DNA of 64,000 bases from Legionella sp. PC1000 (GCF_014109805.1 NZ_CP059400.1:1954001-2018000); one strand, 5' to 3'; positions 52,023 through 62,550 are shown, counted from the first letter of the stretch. Notes: generated from the sequence alone by a model not told the origin. Numbers and translations: made by a program.

Positions 52023-53033
52023 ATGCTGGAAAGTGACCGCTTAATCAGTACTCAAAGCACTACCTCAGAAGAGGCCATCGATCGTGCTATTAGACCTCTA
52101 AGTCTTAGGGAATATATAGGGCAAGATGCAGTCAGTTCGCAGATGCAAATTTTTATCGATGCAGCAAAAAAGCGAAGTGATGCTCTGGATCATGTCTTAA
52201 TCTTTGGTCCTCCTGGCCTTGGTAAAACTACTTTAGCAAATATCATTGCTCACGAAATGGGTGTCAATCTGCGTCAAACCTCGGGGCCAGTGATTGAGAG
52301 AGCAGGGGATATTGCGGCAATACTTACCAACTTGCAAGCAAATGACGTTCTATTTATTGATGAAATTCATAGGCTTAGCCCTGTAATAGAGGAAATACTC
52401 TACCCTGCCATGGAAGATTATAAACTGGATATTATGATCGGCGAAGGGCCGGCTGCACGTTCTATTAAACTGGAATTGCCTCCTTTTACCCTAATTGGCG
52501 CAACGACACGAGCTGGATTGCTTACTTCTCCTCTTAGAGATCGATTTGGCATTGTACAGCGTCTGGAATATTACTCTGTTGATTCATTAACACAGATCGT
52601 TGCTCGTTCCGCACAATTACTCAATGTAAAAACCAAACCTGAAGGAGCAAGAGAAATTGCATTACGATCAAGAGGAACACCACGTATTGCAAATCGTTTA
52701 CTGCGTCGTGTTCGAGATTATGCCGAAGTTAAGGGTAGCGGAATTATTAGTGTTGATATCGCGCAAAAAGCTTTGGAAATGTTGGAGGTAGATCGACATG
52801 GATTTGATCTTATGGATAGAAAATTGTTGTTAGCGGTAATTGAACAATTTAATGGGGGGCCGGTAGGGGTTGATAGCATTGCGGCAGCAATCGGTGAGGA
52901 AAAAGGTACAATTGAAGATGTTTTGGAGCCATTTTTAATACAACAAGGATTCCTTATGCGCACGCCAAGAGGTAGAATAGCTACCCCAAGAGCGTATCAG
53001 CATTTTGGTTTAAATACAGTAGAGCAGGATTAA
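52023..53033 (+). CDS. ruvB: Holliday junction branch-migration helicase RuvB
   Basis: The 336-residue AAA+ motor has [12 protein letters not shown], Walker [20 protein letters not shown], Walker [13 protein letters not shown], sensor IGATTRAG and the C-terminal winged helix ([16 protein letters not shown]). It drives branch migration with RuvA, which is not next to it here. Full length. It is followed after 3 bases by ybgC. Confidence 0.97.
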   Translation: MLESDRLISTQSTTSEEAIDRAIRPLSLREYIGQDAVSSQMQIFIDAAKKRSDALDHVLIFGPPGLGKTTLANIIAHEMGVNLRQTSGPVIERAGDIAAILTNLQANDVLFIDEIHRLSPVIEEILYPAMEDYKLDIMIGEGPAARSIKLELPPFTLIGATTRAGLLTSPLRDRFGIVQRLEYYSVDSLTQIVARSAQLLNVKTKPEGAREIALRSRGTPRIANRLLRRVRDYAEVKGSGIISVDIAQKALEMLEVDRHGFDLMDRKLLLAVIEQFNGGPVGVDSIAAAIGEEKGTIEDVLEPFLIQQGFLMRTPRGRIATPRAYQHFGLNTVEQD

Positions 53034-53036
53034 TCA

Positions 53037-53417
53037 ATGGATGGCACAATCACGCATCAACATTCCTTTCGTGTTTACGCCGAAGATGTAGATTATATGG
53101 GAATTGTTTACCATGCGAATTATCTTTGTTATTTTGAGCGAGCTCGCACAGAAATGCTAAGGAAAAATAATTTGATCCTCTCGGATCTGGTGAAACAGGA
53201 TACTCTTTTTGCCATATATGATGCGCATCTTCGTTATAAAGCACCAGCTCGATTGGATGATTTACTAACAATTAAAACCCAAGTACAGCAATTAGGGGCT
53301 TGTAGTTTTTTATTTGATCAGAGTATGCAAAATGAGCAGGAAAAAATAATTTGTGAAGCCAAAATTCAGGTGGTATGCGTGGATAGAAATTTGAAGCCAA
53401 AACGATTTCCGCATTGA
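53037..53417 (+). CDS. ybgC: YbgC-type acyl-CoA thioesterase
   Basis: The 126-residue hotdog-fold protein has the YbgC motif RVYAEDVDYMGIVYHANYL with the catalytic aspartate (YxxDxxGxxYHxNY) and ERARTEMLR. It hydrolyses short acyl-CoA or acyl-ACP and is the customary first gene of the tol-pal cluster. It starts 3 bases after ruvB and lies 70 bases before tolQ. Confidence 0.94.
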   Translation: MDGTITHQHSFRVYAEDVDYMGIVYHANYLCYFERARTEMLRKNNLILSDLVKQDTLFAIYDAHLRYKAPARLDDLLTIKTQVQQLGACSFLFDQSMQNEQEKIICEAKIQVVCVDRNLKPKRFPH

Positions 53418-53487
53418 ATAAAAGAATTGTTATTGTAATTTGTGTAGGTAAAAGCACAGCACGAAAATGGTACTGGAGATAATATAG

Positions 53488-54162
53488 ATGGGTAATCAAG
53501 CAAATGTATTAATGTATTTTATGCAAGCAGGTATGGTGGTTAAATCGGTTATGATATTGCTGGCTGCTGCATCCATTACTTCTTGGACATTAATATTTCA
53601 ACGAGCCTGGTTTTTTAACCGCAAAAAACAGCTCACAGATGCTTTTAATCAAAGATTCTGGGATAGTGGTGATTTAAGCAGACTTTATGCCGATATTGAT
53701 AGTAATTCGGATGAGCGACAAGGTATGGCGGCTATTTTTCATGCGGGGTTTAAGGAGTTTGTACGGGCGAGAAAACAAGGTAATGTAGTTATTGAACCAA
53801 TACAACGAGTAATGCAAATTACTCATACAAAAGAAGCAGAGAAACTGGAAAAACATTTACCTTTTTTTGCTTCCGTAGGTTCTATTGCACCTTATGTAGG
53901 ACTATTTGGTACCGTTTGGGGTATAATGACCTCTTTTCAGGCATTAGGTCATGCCCAACAAGCAACAATTGCTATGGTAGCTCCAGGCATTTCTGAAGCG
54001 TTAGTAGCTACTGCTTTGGGTTTATTTACTGCAATACCAGCAGTTATTGCATATAACCGATATACAACGCGTGCTAATGATTTACTAAATCGATTTGATT
54101 TATTTCAGGAAGAATTAATATCGCTTATAGAACAACAAAACAGTGATACTGTAAGAGGGTAA
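53488..54162 (+). CDS. tolQ: TolQ, proton-channel subunit of the Tol system
   Basis: The 224-residue protein has three membrane helices (about residues 14-34, 128-150, 163-185). The conserved helices APYVGLFGTVWGIMTSFQAL and PGISEALVATALGLFTAIPA are typical. With TolR it uses the proton gradient to drive outer-membrane constriction at division. It is nine bases from tolR. It also serves as an internal comparison for the TolQ-like gene at 10250. Confidence 0.97.
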   Translation: MGNQANVLMYFMQAGMVVKSVMILLAAASITSWTLIFQRAWFFNRKKQLTDAFNQRFWDSGDLSRLYADIDSNSDERQGMAAIFHAGFKEFVRARKQGNVVIEPIQRVMQITHTKEAEKLEKHLPFFASVGSIAPYVGLFGTVWGIMTSFQALGHAQQATIAMVAPGISEALVATALGLFTAIPAVIAYNRYTTRANDLLNRFDLFQEELISLIEQQNSDTVRG

Positions 54163-54170
54163 AATTTGAA

Positions 54171-54629
54171 ATGATCAGAGCAAAAACCAAGCGTGAGCGT
54201 CCCATATCAGAAATTAATGTTGTACCATATATCGATGTGATGTTGGTTTTACTTGTAATTTTTATGATTACAGCACCTATGCTGAGCCAAGGAGTAACTG
54301 TTGACTTGCCTAAAGCTGCAAGCCAAACATTGGCTCCTACAGATAGAGAGCCCATTATTGTTTCAGTGAATCAGCAAGGCACTTACTTTCTCAATATTAG
54401 CAGTACCCCTGCAGAACCTATAGAATCCCAATCTTTAGTTGTTCGTGTCGCTGCAGAATTGGAGTTGGCAAAGCAATCAAACCAAAAACTTAATGTTTTA
54501 GTTAAAGGAGACCAGGGGGTTGCCTACGGCAAAGTGGTTCAGGCAATGGCATTGCTCAAGCAAGCAGGGGCAGAGCAGGTGGGATTATTGACTGATTCAT
54601 CTCAGGAAAAATCAGAGGGGCAAGCATGA
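54171..54629 (+). CDS. tolR: TolR, periplasmic stator subunit of the Tol system
   Basis: The 152-residue protein has one N-terminal membrane helix with the essential aspartate (NVVPYIDVMLVLLVIFMITA) and a periplasmic domain ending in VVQAMALLKQAGAEQVGLL. It overlaps tolA by 4 bases. Length is normal for the ExbD/TolR family. Confidence 0.97.
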   Translation: MIRAKTKRERPISEINVVPYIDVMLVLLVIFMITAPMLSQGVTVDLPKAASQTLAPTDREPIIVSVNQQGTYFLNISSTPAEPIESQSLVVRVAAELELAKQSNQKLNVLVKGDQGVAYGKVVQAMALLKQAGAEQVGLLTDSSQEKSEGQA

Positions 54630-55594
54630 TAAGTAATCCCAGTTATCGTAACGCTTTTTTTGCCGCACTTGGCTTACATCTTTTTTTAATCGTGATGCTT
54701 TTAACAGATAATTCAAGTCAGAGACCTGTTTTAACCGCGGAAACCAAAAATACACCTGGAGTAGATCAACCTATTGCTGTTACACCTCAAACTGAGGTGG
54801 TGAAAGCAGTAAGTGTTGATAATAAGCAAGTTATGGAAACAGTAAATCGCTTAAAACAGGAGCGGGAACAACAAAAAAAAGCTGAGATTAACCGACAAAA
54901 CGAGCTCAAACGACAGGCGGAAACGGCAAGACAGCAGAGAATAAAAGAACAGCAACAACTTGCTCGGCTTAAAGAAGAGGCGAATAAAATTGCTATTGCT
55001 CGTAAAAAACAAGCCGAAGAGGAAAGAAAGCGTTTAAAGAAGCTTGAAGAGCAAAAAGCACTGGAAGCGAAACATATTGAAGATTTAAAAAAACAAAAAG
55101 AAGAATTGGTAAAGCAACAGCAATTGGAAGCTAAAAAACTTGCTGATTTGAATAAGAAAAAAATGGTGGAAAAAGCTCAAGCTGAAAAAGAAAAAGCAGA
55201 ACTTGCAAAAGCAGAAGCGGAAAGAAAAAAACAAGCGGAGGCTGCTGCTGCCGCAAAACAAGCACAAGCAGCAAAAAATGCTGAAAGGCAGGCACGTATC
55301 GCTGGTGAAGTTGATAAATATAAAGCGCTCATTGTCAATGCCATTGGTAGAAACTGGATATTGCCAGAAAATGTTGACAGTAGCTTGTCGAGTCAGTTCA
55401 GAATACGCCTTGCTCCTGATGGAATGGTATTGGAAGTTACTTTAACTCGCAGCAGTGGCGACCAATTGCTTGACCGCTCAGCACAAACAGCTATTTATAA
55501 AGCATCGCCGCTACCGGTGCCTGCAGATGCAGAAACATTTAATTTGTTTCGTGATATAAGTTTAACCGTTCGACCAGAACAAGTGAGGGGGTAA
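54626..55594 (+). CDS. tolA: TolA, long periplasmic linker of the Tol system
   Basis: The 322-residue protein has an N-terminal membrane helix ([18 protein letters not shown]), a long charged helix of Lys/Glu/Ala/Gln repeats (about residues 70-220), and a C-terminal domain ([47 protein letters not shown]). The long helix crosses the periplasm. It starts inside tolR and lies 5 bases before tolB. Confidence 0.96.
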   Translation: MISNPSYRNAFFAALGLHLFLIVMLLTDNSSQRPVLTAETKNTPGVDQPIAVTPQTEVVKAVSVDNKQVMETVNRLKQEREQQKKAEINRQNELKRQAETARQQRIKEQQQLARLKEEANKIAIARKKQAEEERKRLKKLEEQKALEAKHIEDLKKQKEELVKQQQLEAKKLADLNKKKMVEKAQAEKEKAELAKAEAERKKQAEAAAAAKQAQAAKNAERQARIAGEVDKYKALIVNAIGRNWILPENVDSSLSSQFRIRLAPDGMVLEVTLTRSSGDQLLDRSAQTAIYKASPLPVPADAETFNLFRDISLTVRPEQVRG

Positions 55595-55599
55595 AACTC

Positions 55600-56859
55600 G
55601 TGATTAACCGAATTATTACACTTTTTTTATTGCTTTTTACACAGCAAATGTTTGCTCTTGATTTAGAGTTAACCCAAGGGATTAACTCAGCTTTGCCTAT
55701 TGCGATTAACTCTTTTGGTGCAGATGGTGCCGCTCAAGAAATCGGACAAGTTATTGAAGGCGATTTAAATTTCTCAGGACAATTTCGTATTGTTTCTGGC
55801 CCACAAGGTGCCAATGCGCAATCGTCAGTAAGCACGCTCAAGCAATTAGGCGCAGACAGTGTGGTAACAGGACATGTCATTCGAGCAGGAAATCATTATG
55901 AAGTGAGCTTTACTTTAACTGATGCGGTAGCGAATGGGGCGATTTTATTGACAAAAACATTTCAAATTAACGCGAATCAAGTCAGACCACTGGCACATCA
56001 TATTAGTGATGAGATATACCAAAAACTAACAGGGGAGAAGGGTGTTTTCTCCACTCGTATTGCCTATATTTCTGTTCAAAGAACTGTAAAAAGTACTCGT
56101 TATTCACTTGAGGTTGCTGATGCAGATGGACATAATCCGCAAAGCTTATTAATTTCCTCCGAGCCTATTATGTCTCCAGCCTGGGCTCCAGATGGTAAAA
56201 GTATTTCTTATGTTTCCTTCGAGAAAAAAAGAGCACAAATATTTACTGTTTCAGTTGAAACAGGTCAAAGACGTTTAATTACCAGTTTCCCGGGAATTAA
56301 CGGTGCTCCTGCATGGGCTCCTGACGGAAGAGAGTTGGCTGTAGTTTTATCTAAAAGTGGAACACCCAAAATTTACAGTGTAGATATAGGTACTGGCAAC
56401 ATGAAGCAATTGACTTTTGGTGATGCCATTGACACTGAACCACGTTATGCCCCAGATGGCAAAAGCTTATTATTTACTTCAGGAAGAGGGGGTTCACCAC
56501 AAATATATCGCCTATCTTTAGCCAATGGCCAAGTGAGTCGTGTCACTTTTGAGGGTAATTATAATGCACGTGCTTCCTATACACCTGATATGAAAAATAT
56601 TGTTATGTTGCATCGAGATGACAAGCAATTTAACATTGGATTACAAAGTGCAAGTGGTGGACCAATTGTCAGTCTAACTTTTTCTGGTCGTGATGAGTCT
56701 CCATCTGTTGCACCAAACGGTCGTTTAATTCTTTATGCGACGCATAATCAGGATAAAGGTGTATTGGGTATCGTTTCTCTTGACGGTAGAATACGAATGA
56801 GACTTCCCGCACGTGAAGGAGATGTACAAGAGCCTGCGTGGTCTCCCTATTTGGGTTAA
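55600..56859 (+). CDS. tolB: TolB, periplasmic beta-propeller of the Tol system
   Basis: The 419-residue protein begins at GTG, has a signal peptide ([15 protein letters not shown]), an N-terminal domain and a six-bladed propeller whose blades repeat [23 protein letters not shown] and [19 protein letters not shown]. TolB links to Pal in the outer membrane. No pal or cpoB gene follows; the next gene is an S1/P1 nuclease that begins 2 bases after the stop. Confidence 0.96.
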   Translation: MINRIITLFLLLFTQQMFALDLELTQGINSALPIAINSFGADGAAQEIGQVIEGDLNFSGQFRIVSGPQGANAQSSVSTLKQLGADSVVTGHVIRAGNHYEVSFTLTDAVANGAILLTKTFQINANQVRPLAHHISDEIYQKLTGEKGVFSTRIAYISVQRTVKSTRYSLEVADADGHNPQSLLISSEPIMSPAWAPDGKSISYVSFEKKRAQIFTVSVETGQRRLITSFPGINGAPAWAPDGRELAVVLSKSGTPKIYSVDIGTGNMKQLTFGDAIDTEPRYAPDGKSLLFTSGRGGSPQIYRLSLANGQVSRVTFEGNYNARASYTPDMKNIVMLHRDDKQFNIGLQSASGGPIVSLTFSGRDESPSVAPNGRLILYATHNQDKGVLGIVSLDGRIRMRLPAREGDVQEPAWSPYLG

Positions 56860-56861
56860 TT

Positions 56862-57680
56862 ATGTCACGAATTATTTATGCACTTGTTTTTTGCCTGGTA
56901 ACTGTAAACAGCTATGCTTGGAATGCTGCAGGCCACAAGGTGGTGGCCCAAATTGCCTACGATAATTTATCCCCAAAAGCCAGGGCTATGTGTTATAAAT
57001 ACCTTCGTTCACGCCCGCATAACACACCCAATTCAAGTTTTGTTAGCTCCTCAACCTGGATGGATGAAATTAGGTGGAGGGAAGTATATTGGTATGATGT
57101 CATGCATTATATCGATATTCCTTTCTCCATTGATGGAACTCACCTACCTCCAGTTGAAAATACCAATGCAACAAGAGCAATAAAACAAGCAATCGCCGTA
57201 CTTTCTTCTAAAAAGACAAATCCAGCAGATAAAAAACTTGCATTACGCATGTTAATTCATATAACAGGTGATATTCACCAACCATTACACGCTATAACTC
57301 GAGTCAGTGCGCAACATCCTAAGGGCGATTTAGGGGGCAATTTATTCTTCTTAGGGAAAAATCCAGTAGGCAGTAATTTGCATCAGTACTGGGACAATGG
57401 AGCTGGCTTTTTTCTTGGACAATTTGATGAGACTCGTATAAAAAATACAGCACAACAATTGGAACAAAAAATGTCCTGCTCGATGATTGGTACAGAAATA
57501 AAACCTATGAAATGGGCAAAAATGTCCCATAAGTTGGCCATAAAAAATGTTTATCAGATGAACCCTAATGAAACCCCTAGTGATAAATATCAAGATAATG
57601 CACAACAATTAGTTCAAAAACAAGCTACTTATGCTGGATGCAGGCTCGCAGCATTACTCAATAAAATTGCTCAATCATAA
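56862..57680 (+). CDS. S1/P1-type zinc nuclease, secreted
   Basis: The 272-residue protein has a signal peptide (MSRIIYALVFCLVTVNSYA) cut before WNAAGHK, so that the tryptophan begins the mature enzyme as in P1 nuclease, whose N-terminal Trp ligates zinc. Further zinc ligands are visible in WYDVMHYIDIP, HITGDIHQPLHAI and GGNLFF, NLHQYWDNG. The ATG at 56862 is preferred over 56838, which overlaps tolB. The family cleaves single-stranded nucleic acids. It is next to tolB and may be part of the same transcript. Confidence 0.93.
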   Translation: MSRIIYALVFCLVTVNSYAWNAAGHKVVAQIAYDNLSPKARAMCYKYLRSRPHNTPNSSFVSSSTWMDEIRWREVYWYDVMHYIDIPFSIDGTHLPPVENTNATRAIKQAIAVLSSKKTNPADKKLALRMLIHITGDIHQPLHAITRVSAQHPKGDLGGNLFFLGKNPVGSNLHQYWDNGAGFFLGQFDETRIKNTAQQLEQKMSCSMIGTEIKPMKWAKMSHKLAIKNVYQMNPNETPSDKYQDNAQQLVQKQATYAGCRLAALLNKIAQS

Positions 57681-57816
57681 AATATGTGAGTGCAGTATTA
57701 GCGGAACTTGATATTTAATACAAATGAATATCTCGGTTAACTCGAATCACTAACTGTATTTTATGTATTAAAATAATACTATATGAATTTATTTTTATTT
57801 ATTATGGTATTATTAA

Positions 57817-58755
57817 ATGATAAAAAGAAAGCGCAACGATCCGAGTAATAAAATTACTAGAAATCAGTCTGCAGTTATTCCAGAGCTTTTTTTCAGGCAT
57901 CATTACTCTTTATTTGTCTCTTCTAATATTTCTGAAAAGGATGCTTATAAACATTATCAAACACTTCAGTCTACTATGATTGATAGGAGAAATTCTAATA
58001 ATCCTGTAAAACCTCTTATGCTATCTAAAAAAGTTCTCGCTATTTTACATACGGGCGAAGTAGTGGATATGTTAACGGCAACAGGAATTATGAAGGAAAA
58101 CTTGCCTCCAGTAAAAGACATGAAAGACATTGTACCACAAGAACTTACTGTAGAAGCAAAATGGCTGGATAAGGATAAAGAGAAAGCAAATTGCGGTAAT
58201 GATTCGAGTGTTTTTGGTGAATTAGGGATTCTGGCCATCTCAAAGGAAGTGAACGTCCTTAATATTCCCAAAATGAATGCACTAGGAGTGCCTGAGACCT
58301 TTTTAAGAAAATATGGCGCAGAACTTATTTCACTACATCAATCCTTTATATTAGATGATGTAGAATATGAGGAATTAAAAACTCTATTTCTCATAGAATA
58401 TATATGGGATCCGGCCTATATTGAAGAATATGTTATGGATCAACTCGGTGGAGGGGGCGTATTTGTTGAAACCCATCCGTTTCCTCATGTTTTCACTCCT
58501 TTATCCCCTAAATGTGGTGGTGCTTTAACTCTTGGTTTTGATAGAGCGGATGGATATTTTGATTTTGCAAGCTTTGAAATTCCTTTTGGATATACAATGA
58601 AAGTGGGAAGTAATGTGATTCATAGTGACGCATTTTTTGTAGGTCCTTATGCAATCTCTTTGACACAAACAGATCGTGCTAATTCAGTACTTTTAAAACG
58701 CGATACTGTAGCCCGGGAAATAGAGAGAGTGTGTCTTACTTCTGTACCAAAATAG
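57817..58755 (+). CDS. Hypothetical 312-residue protein
   Basis: I do not recognise a family. The protein has no signal peptide or membrane helix. The N-terminus is very basic (MIKRKRNDPSNK) and the C-terminal half (PFPHVFTPLSPKCGGALTLG, FEIPFGYTMKVGSNVIHSD, FVGPYAISLTQTDRANSV) resembles a cupin-like beta barrel with possible metal-binding histidines. It stands alone, flanked by AT-rich DNA of over 100 bases on each side. Candidate secreted effector in Legionella, by solitary position only. Confidence 0.55.
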   Translation: MIKRKRNDPSNKITRNQSAVIPELFFRHHYSLFVSSNISEKDAYKHYQTLQSTMIDRRNSNNPVKPLMLSKKVLAILHTGEVVDMLTATGIMKENLPPVKDMKDIVPQELTVEAKWLDKDKEKANCGNDSSVFGELGILAISKEVNVLNIPKMNALGVPETFLRKYGAELISLHQSFILDDVEYEELKTLFLIEYIWDPAYIEEYVMDQLGGGGVFVETHPFPHVFTPLSPKCGGALTLGFDRADGYFDFASFEIPFGYTMKVGSNVIHSDAFFVGPYAISLTQTDRANSVLLKRDTVAREIERVCLTSVPK

Positions 58756-58902
58756 CTTAATTCGGGTACCAGCTACTTAATGTAATGTACTGAATTTAAA
58801 CCTTAAATTACTCATAAAAGCAAAATATAAAGACTGTGCTATATTTTAGATGCAATTGTTTAAAAAATGGGATCGCTATCCTCAACAAAAGGAATTATAA
58901 AA

Positions 58903-59196
58903 ATGAATAAATTATTTGCAAAGATTGGTATAGTTAGCATACTAATGAGTGTTTCATTATATGGTTGGGCAGAATCAGGGCCCTGCAAAGCTATTGCAAT
59001 CACTTGTATGCAAAATGGTTACTTTAAAGGTGGGGAAAATGCAGGTAAAGAATTAGTCAAAGACTGTGTTTTACCTGTAGCCATGGGTAAGAAACAATTA
59101 CCAAATACTAATTTTAGTCCAGAACAATTGCAGCAATGCAAAATGAAGTTAGCTGAGAAAATAAAAAGTAAAATGCAAGAAAAAATGCAGCAATAA
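58903..59196 (+). CDS. Small secreted cysteine-containing protein
   Basis: The 97-residue protein has a signal peptide (KIGIVSILMSVSLYGWA) followed by a mature domain with four cysteines (GPCKAI, TCMQNGY, DCVLP, QQCKMKL) that could form two disulfides. The ATG at 58903 is preferred because an AAAGGA ribosome site and the signal peptide both fit it. I recognise no characterised homologue. A hairpin terminator follows. Confidence 0.7.
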   Translation: MNKLFAKIGIVSILMSVSLYGWAESGPCKAIAITCMQNGYFKGGENAGKELVKDCVLPVAMGKKQLPNTNFSPEQLQQCKMKLAEKIKSKMQEKMQQ

Positions 59197-59202
59197 CATT
59201 CA

Positions 59203-59231
59203 TGTCCTCTCCCGTCAGGGAGAGGACTTTT
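59203..59231. terminator. Bidirectional-type intrinsic terminator between convergent genes
   Basis: GTCCTCTCCC, loop GTCA, GGGAGAGGAC, followed by TTTTA on the plus side. It lies just after the small secreted gene and 4 bases from the pdhC stop, so it probably ends both transcripts. Confidence 0.8.
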
Positions 59232-59234
59232 ACC

Positions 59235-60350
59235 TCATTCCTTTTGTAATGACTCCATCACAGCGCCTAAGAAACGAGTTGCCTCGCCACCAGTGACTGC
59301 TCTGTGGTCAAAACTTAATGATAAGGGGAGTATATTATGTGCTTCTAATGTTCCTTGAGCGTTGACAACAGCTCCTTGATAGAGTCTGCCTACCGCCAAG
59401 ATAGCAACCATCGGCGGAACAATAATTGGACTTGCAAAGCGGCCAGCAAATTTTCCGAAATTAGAAAGTGTTATAGTAGCTCCCTTCAATTTATCTGCAG
59501 TAATTTCTCGTTTGCTCACCGACTCTTTAAACTCATTGATCATTTTTCGTAGATCACCATCGGAAAGTTTTGCAGCGTTATGAATAACAGGCACAAATAA
59601 CCCTTCCTCATTATCCATAGCTAAACCAAGATGCACCTCATCAAAACACTGGCGCGCACCATGTTTTGTATCAAACCATGCATTTAGGGCGGGTTCATTT
59701 TTAGCAGCGTAGACTATTGCCCGGATTAGGCGAATCGTAATATCAGTACCTGGCTTCCAGGCACTAATATCTGCTTCATCAAAAATACTTACAGGGACTA
59801 CTTCCGCATGAGATTGAATCATACTATTGAGCATTGCTCGTCTTACACCGCGCAGAGGTTCAAAACCTGCAGGAATTTCTGAGTTCTTGTCTGCTTGCGC
59901 CTGAACATCATCTCGAGTGATGATGCCAAACTCTCCAGTTCCTTTAACTGTAGATAAATCGATATTAAGTTTTCTAGCAAGCATTTTTACCGCAGGGGTT
60001 GCCTTGATACGATTTTTAGTCGTATGTTGGATGCCAACAGTAAAATTATCTTCAAAGACTTCACTGCTTTCTTCTAAATTACCGACCACTGTTCCTTTGT
60101 CTTCGGTTTTAGCACTAGCTGATTTAAAAGCCACCAAAGGTTCACCTGTTTTAATTACATCTCCAGGTTTACCGTATAATTTACTAATAACTCCAGACTG
60201 AGGACAAGGTACATCAACTACAGCTTTTGCGGTTTCCATAGAAACCAATGGTTGATCTGCTATTACAGTATCACCCTCTTTAACAAACCATTCATGAATC
60301 TCAGCATCAGGCAAGCCTTCACCCAAATCAGGTAGATTGAAAATATTCAT
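59235..60350 (-). CDS. pdhC: Dihydrolipoyl acetyltransferase, E2 of a 2-oxo acid dehydrogenase complex
   Basis: The 371-residue E2 has one lipoyl domain (lipoylated Lys42 in SMETAKAVVDV), an E3/E1-binding domain (ATPAVKMLARKLNIDLSTVK) and the catalytic core ending in SFDHRAVTGGEATRFL. It starts 2 bases after pdhB. With only one lipoyl domain and separate E1 alpha and beta genes it belongs to the Gram-positive/mitochondrial-type complex (PDH or branched-chain). E3 is not encoded nearby. Confidence 0.92.
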   Translation of the reverse strand: MNIFNLPDLGEGLPDAEIHEWFVKEGDTVIADQPLVSMETAKAVVDVPCPQSGVISKLYGKPGDVIKTGEPLVAFKSASAKTEDKGTVVGNLEESSEVFEDNFTVGIQHTTKNRIKATPAVKMLARKLNIDLSTVKGTGEFGIITRDDVQAQADKNSEIPAGFEPLRGVRRAMLNSMIQSHAEVVPVSIFDEADISAWKPGTDITIRLIRAIVYAAKNEPALNAWFDTKHGARQCFDEVHLGLAMDNEEGLFVPVIHNAAKLSDGDLRKMINEFKESVSKREITADKLKGATITLSNFGKFAGRFASPIIVPPMVAILAVGRLYQGAVVNAQGTLEAHNILPLSLSFDHRAVTGGEATRFLGAVMESLQKE

Positions 60351-60352
60351 TA

Positions 60353-61327
60353 TTACTCCATTATGCTCATAACACTGTTTTTAATCCGTGCAACGCTAGG
60401 GATGTACTGTTTTTCCAGCTGGAAATAGGGCATTACAGTATCATATCCGGTTACCCGTTGGACTGGAGCCATTAAATCAGCCATAGAATTTTCCATAATC
60501 TGTGCGGAAATTTCGGCACCAACTCCACAAGTTTTTGCTCCCTCATGAACGATAATACACCGTCCTGTTTTCTCTACGGAGGCTAAAATTGTTTCAATAT
60601 CCAGTGGTTTAATCGTTGCTACATCAATGACTTCACAAGAAATTCCTTCGTTGCCTAGTTGTTTCGCTGCTTGTTGCGTTTCGTGGATGCTGGCTCCCCA
60701 ACTTACTAAGGTGACATCTTCACCTTGTTGTAAAGTAAAACACTTTCCTAAGGGAAGCGCCTCACCATTATCTTCTACAGGTTGCTTGACCAAACGATAA
60801 ATACGTTTAGGTTCGAGAAAAACAACTGGATCAGGATTACGCATGGCTGCTAAAAGCAAGCCATAAGCACGCCGTGGCGAGGAGGGAATCACAACTTGTA
60901 AACCAGGAATATGAGCAAACAGCGCCTCAGTGCTTTCAGAATGATGTTCTGGAGCTCGAATACCGCCGCCAAAAGGCGCACGAAAAACGAGAGGGCAATG
61001 CAGTCGTCCGCGTGTTCTATTACGCATCCGGGCAGCATGAGAAATAATTTGATTCATTGCTGGATAGATAAATCCCATAAATTGAAACTCAGCAACCGGT
61101 TTCAATCCTTGTATGGACATACCAATTGCCAATCCAGCAATCATGGACTCTGCCAATGGTGTATCAAAAACTCTTTTTTCACCAAAACGGTCTTGTAATC
61201 CTACCGTGGCGCGAAAGACGCCACCATTTTTACCAACATCCTCTCCAAAAACCACAACATTTTCATCATGAGCTAACTCATAAGCCAAAGCCTGAGTTAC
61301 TGCCTCGATTAAAGTAATATCAGGCAT
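60353..61327 (-). CDS. pdhB: 2-oxo acid dehydrogenase E1 component, beta subunit
   Basis: The 324-residue protein has the E1-beta pattern: GEDVGKNGGVFRATVGLQDR, DTPLAESMIAGLAIGMS, RAPFGGGIRAPEHHSE and the C-terminal EGAKTCGVGAEISAQI. It forms an alpha2beta2 heterotetramer with PdhA and binds thiamine diphosphate. It overlaps pdhA by 8 bases. Confidence 0.94.
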   Translation of the reverse strand: MPDITLIEAVTQALAYELAHDENVVVFGEDVGKNGGVFRATVGLQDRFGEKRVFDTPLAESMIAGLAIGMSIQGLKPVAEFQFMGFIYPAMNQIISHAARMRNRTRGRLHCPLVFRAPFGGGIRAPEHHSESTEALFAHIPGLQVVIPSSPRRAYGLLLAAMRNPDPVVFLEPKRIYRLVKQPVEDNGEALPLGKCFTLQQGEDVTLVSWGASIHETQQAAKQLGNEGISCEVIDVATIKPLDIETILASVEKTGRCIIVHEGAKTCGVGAEISAQIMENSMADLMAPVQRVTGYDTVMPYFQLEKQYIPSVARIKNSVMSIME

Positions 61328-62393
61328 GAGTTGCTTCCTCCATAGCTATTGCACGTTGTTCCACTAAATACTCAGGTAATTCGGCATAATGATAATCAAA
61401 AATACTGCTGATTGGTTGCGGCTCCATACTCAAGTATTCATTAACTGCTTTTTCTACTTCTTCAGAACATTGAATTACCAAATTTTCTTCTTCTTGTGCA
61501 TTCCAGATTTTTTGTTCTATAAGAAATTCTTTAAATCGTGATATGGGTTCTTTAGGTTTTGCTTTCTCAACTTCATCGCCAGGTTGATAGCGCGTTGCAT
61601 CGTCAGCTGTTGTATGATCCGATAAACGGTAAGACATGGCTTCAATTAAAGTAGGCCCTTCACCATGACGTGCTTTTTCAATCGCATCGCCAATAACTTG
61701 TCTTGTTGCTAGAATGTCGTTACCGTCAATTTGCATGCCTGTAAAGCCGGCGGCTATTGCCTTTTGTGCAATAGTTTGGGTACCTGTCTGTTGATCTCTA
61801 GGAACAGAAATTGCCCATTGGTTATTATTTACTACGAAAACGACAGGTAAATTCCATGTGCCTGCGACATTCATTGCCTCATAGAAATCGCCTTCTGAAG
61901 TACCTCCTTCACCGAGACACACTACAGCGACACGAGGTTGATTTCTATATTTAAAGGCAAATGCAACGCCTGTTGCATGCAAGCATTGAGAGGCAATTGG
62001 AACACAGATGGGTAAGTCTTCTGAATTACAGGAAAATTGACTGCCACGCTCGTCACCACCCCAGAAAGCGAGTATTTCAGACATTTTTACACCGCGTTGA
62101 AATTGCGCAGCATAATCGCGGTAATAGGGTACAAGAACATCCTCAGGGCGCATTGCATGACCTATAGCGGTTGAAATTGCTTCCTGTCCATTAATCGGGG
62201 CATAAGTTCCCATTTTCCCCGTTCTTTGCAAAGCTATAGCTTTTTTATCAAAAGTCCGTGTCAGAACCATAATTTTATAAAGTTCTTTGAGCACAGAATG
62301 ATCACGGGCAAAAGAAGGTAGTTGTCCGACCAATTTTCCATGTTCATTTAAAAATTGAGTATATGTAATGTCAAATTGAGCAACTGTTGCCAT
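61320..62393 (-). CDS. pdhA: 2-oxo acid dehydrogenase E1 component, alpha subunit
   Basis: The 357-residue protein has the thiamine diphosphate motif (GEGGTSEGDFYEAMNVAGTW, then NNNQWAIS) and the phosphorylation-loop-like YRLSDHTTADDATRY. The ATG at 62393 is preferred over 62435 because AAGGAG lies 6 bases upstream and MATVAQFDITY is a natural start. It heads the pdhA-pdhB-pdhC operon. Whether pyruvate or a branched-chain acid is the substrate cannot be fixed from sequence; pyruvate is the usual annotation in Legionella. Confidence 0.92.
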   Translation of the reverse strand: MATVAQFDITYTQFLNEHGKLVGQLPSFARDHSVLKELYKIMVLTRTFDKKAIALQRTGKMGTYAPINGQEAISTAIGHAMRPEDVLVPYYRDYAAQFQRGVKMSEILAFWGGDERGSQFSCNSEDLPICVPIASQCLHATGVAFAFKYRNQPRVAVVCLGEGGTSEGDFYEAMNVAGTWNLPVVFVVNNNQWAISVPRDQQTGTQTIAQKAIAAGFTGMQIDGNDILATRQVIGDAIEKARHGEGPTLIEAMSYRLSDHTTADDATRYQPGDEVEKAKPKEPISRFKEFLIEQKIWNAQEEENLVIQCSEEVEKAVNEYLSMEPQPISSIFDYHYAELPEYLVEQRAIAMEEATHA

Positions 62394-62550
62394 ACAAGGC
62401 TCCTTGTCAATAAAGCGTTTGCATAGCATACTCACAAATTAATTCAAAAACCAGAGAATTAGTGTTGAATTCGTGTTACAGAATGAAGTATTTGTAGCTC
62501 TATGCAGGCTACAAATATAAATTTTTATAAAATTACCTAAGAGGAACATT

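Noticed and set aside
55085..55267. Minus-strand ORF opposite tolA
   Set aside because: It is the complement of the Lys/Glu-rich helix codons and gives a Phe/Leu-rich low-complexity peptide.
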